NCBI GenBank assembly: GCA_029266035.1
Contig: JAJUFH010000008.1
Location: forward strand, 1 to 64,000
From: Sinomicrobium sp.
GTDB taxonomy: Bacteria > Bacteroidota > Bacteroidia > Flavobacteriales > Flavobacteriaceae
DNA length: 64,000 nt
Reading direction: 5' to 3'
A program made the translations under genes and the position numbers. Within the stretch, counting starts at the first letter, position 1. Every line of letters starts with the position of its first letter. Shown here piece after piece: positions 63,744 to 64,000 of this stretch. The notes below the pieces were generated by a model that saw only the letters and a program-made list of their open reading frames with translations, did not search any database and was not told the origin of the DNA.

Positions 63744-64000
63744 ATGGAAATAAACCCGTTTTTACGAGGTTCATCTCATCGGAGCCTCAAATGCATGTTT
63801 TTTCTTATGAAAACAATGATTTTTTTATGTTGCACCTTTGCTTTTGGTTTTACTTCAGAGATGACCAGAGCACAGGATGCCAAAATAGCCATTCCGGAAA
63901 CTGGAAATTTTACTGTTGAAGAGGTTTTTGATCTTATCAAACGGCAAACAGATTACACTTTTGTATATCATTCCGACTTTTTTGACAACAGCGGTGATAT
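63744..64000 (+). CDS. Partial TonB-dependent receptor with STN signalling domain
   Basis: The first 85 residues of a large gene are cut by the right edge. A long signal peptide (start MEINPFLRGSS, hydrophobic MKTMIFLCCTFAFGF, cleavage near TRAQ) is followed by the start of a secretin/TonB short N-terminal (STN) domain: IAIPETGNFTVEEVFDLIKRQTDYTFVY. The STN domain links ligand binding to the FecR/sigma pair encoded just upstream. By position this should be a SusC-type transporter. A possible alternative start is the Met at residue 18 (MFFLMKTM). Confidence 0.85.
   Translation, partial: MEINPFLRGSSHRSLKCMFFLMKTMIFLCCTFAFGFTSEMTRAQDAKIAIPETGNFTVEEVFDLIKRQTDYTFVYHSDFFDNSGD

Overview
The window looks like chromosomal DNA of a Bacteroidota bacterium, most likely a member of the Flavobacteriaceae. 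Reasons: moderate-to-low G+C, weak or absent Shine-Dalgarno sequences, -7 boxes of the type TAnnTTTG, a SusC/SusD pair, an Oar-like TonB receptor, an ECF sigma/FecR/STN-domain receptor cassette, three-subunit succinate:quinone oxidoreductase genes and many lipoprotein signals.

Region 1 (1-1.1 kb) holds the start of a possible transposase and repeat-rich DNA without a convincing gene, including two copies of a strongly folded repeat. Region 2 (1.1-7.5 kb, minus strand) has a P1B-4 metal-exporting ATPase with a Fur-family repressor, a small membrane protein and a large Oar-like TonB receptor. Region 3 (7.8-12.5 kb, minus strand) is a compact run: DUF3108 protein, tryptophan 2,3-dioxygenase, M23 peptidase, glucose-6-phosphate isomerase. 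Region 4 (12.5-19.2 kb) carries biotin genes bioF, bioD and bioA with a beta-ketoacyl synthase, interrupted by an opposite-strand glycosyltransferase; a candidate small RNA and a 26-bp perfect palindrome lie upstream. Region 5 (19.3-24.6 kb) holds sdhC-sdhA-sdhB, a divergent proline peptidase and tRNA-Ala(GGC). Region 6 (24.9-30.3 kb) has a class V aminotransferase, a TPR/HTH regulator and a secreted lectin-like protein.

Region 7 (31.0-48.4 kb, plus strand) is the most distinctive part: eleven closely spaced genes for SusC, SusD, two small secreted proteins, two metzincin-like proteases, three sulfatases, an S9 peptidase and a DUF885 protein, followed by a convergent AraC regulator. It resembles a polysaccharide utilisation locus but contains no recognisable glycoside hydrolase or polysaccharide lyase. 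A sulfated glycoprotein or proteoglycan is my inferred substrate. Region 8 (49.5-59 kb) appears richer in G+C than its flanks. It has a minus-strand set of surface or envelope proteins (collagen-like lipoprotein, seven-repeat propeller lipoprotein, unknown lipoprotein, Tic20-like protein, DUF4412 protein, beta-barrel) divergent from two LytS-type histidine kinases and one LytTR regulator. Region 9 (59-64 kb) has a mechanosensitive channel, an ECF sigma factor with a 61-residue partner, and an ECF sigma/FecR/STN-receptor cassette cut by the window end.

All assignments come from reading the sequence and from family motifs; no database search was run. Composition and alignment statements are by eye unless a count is given.
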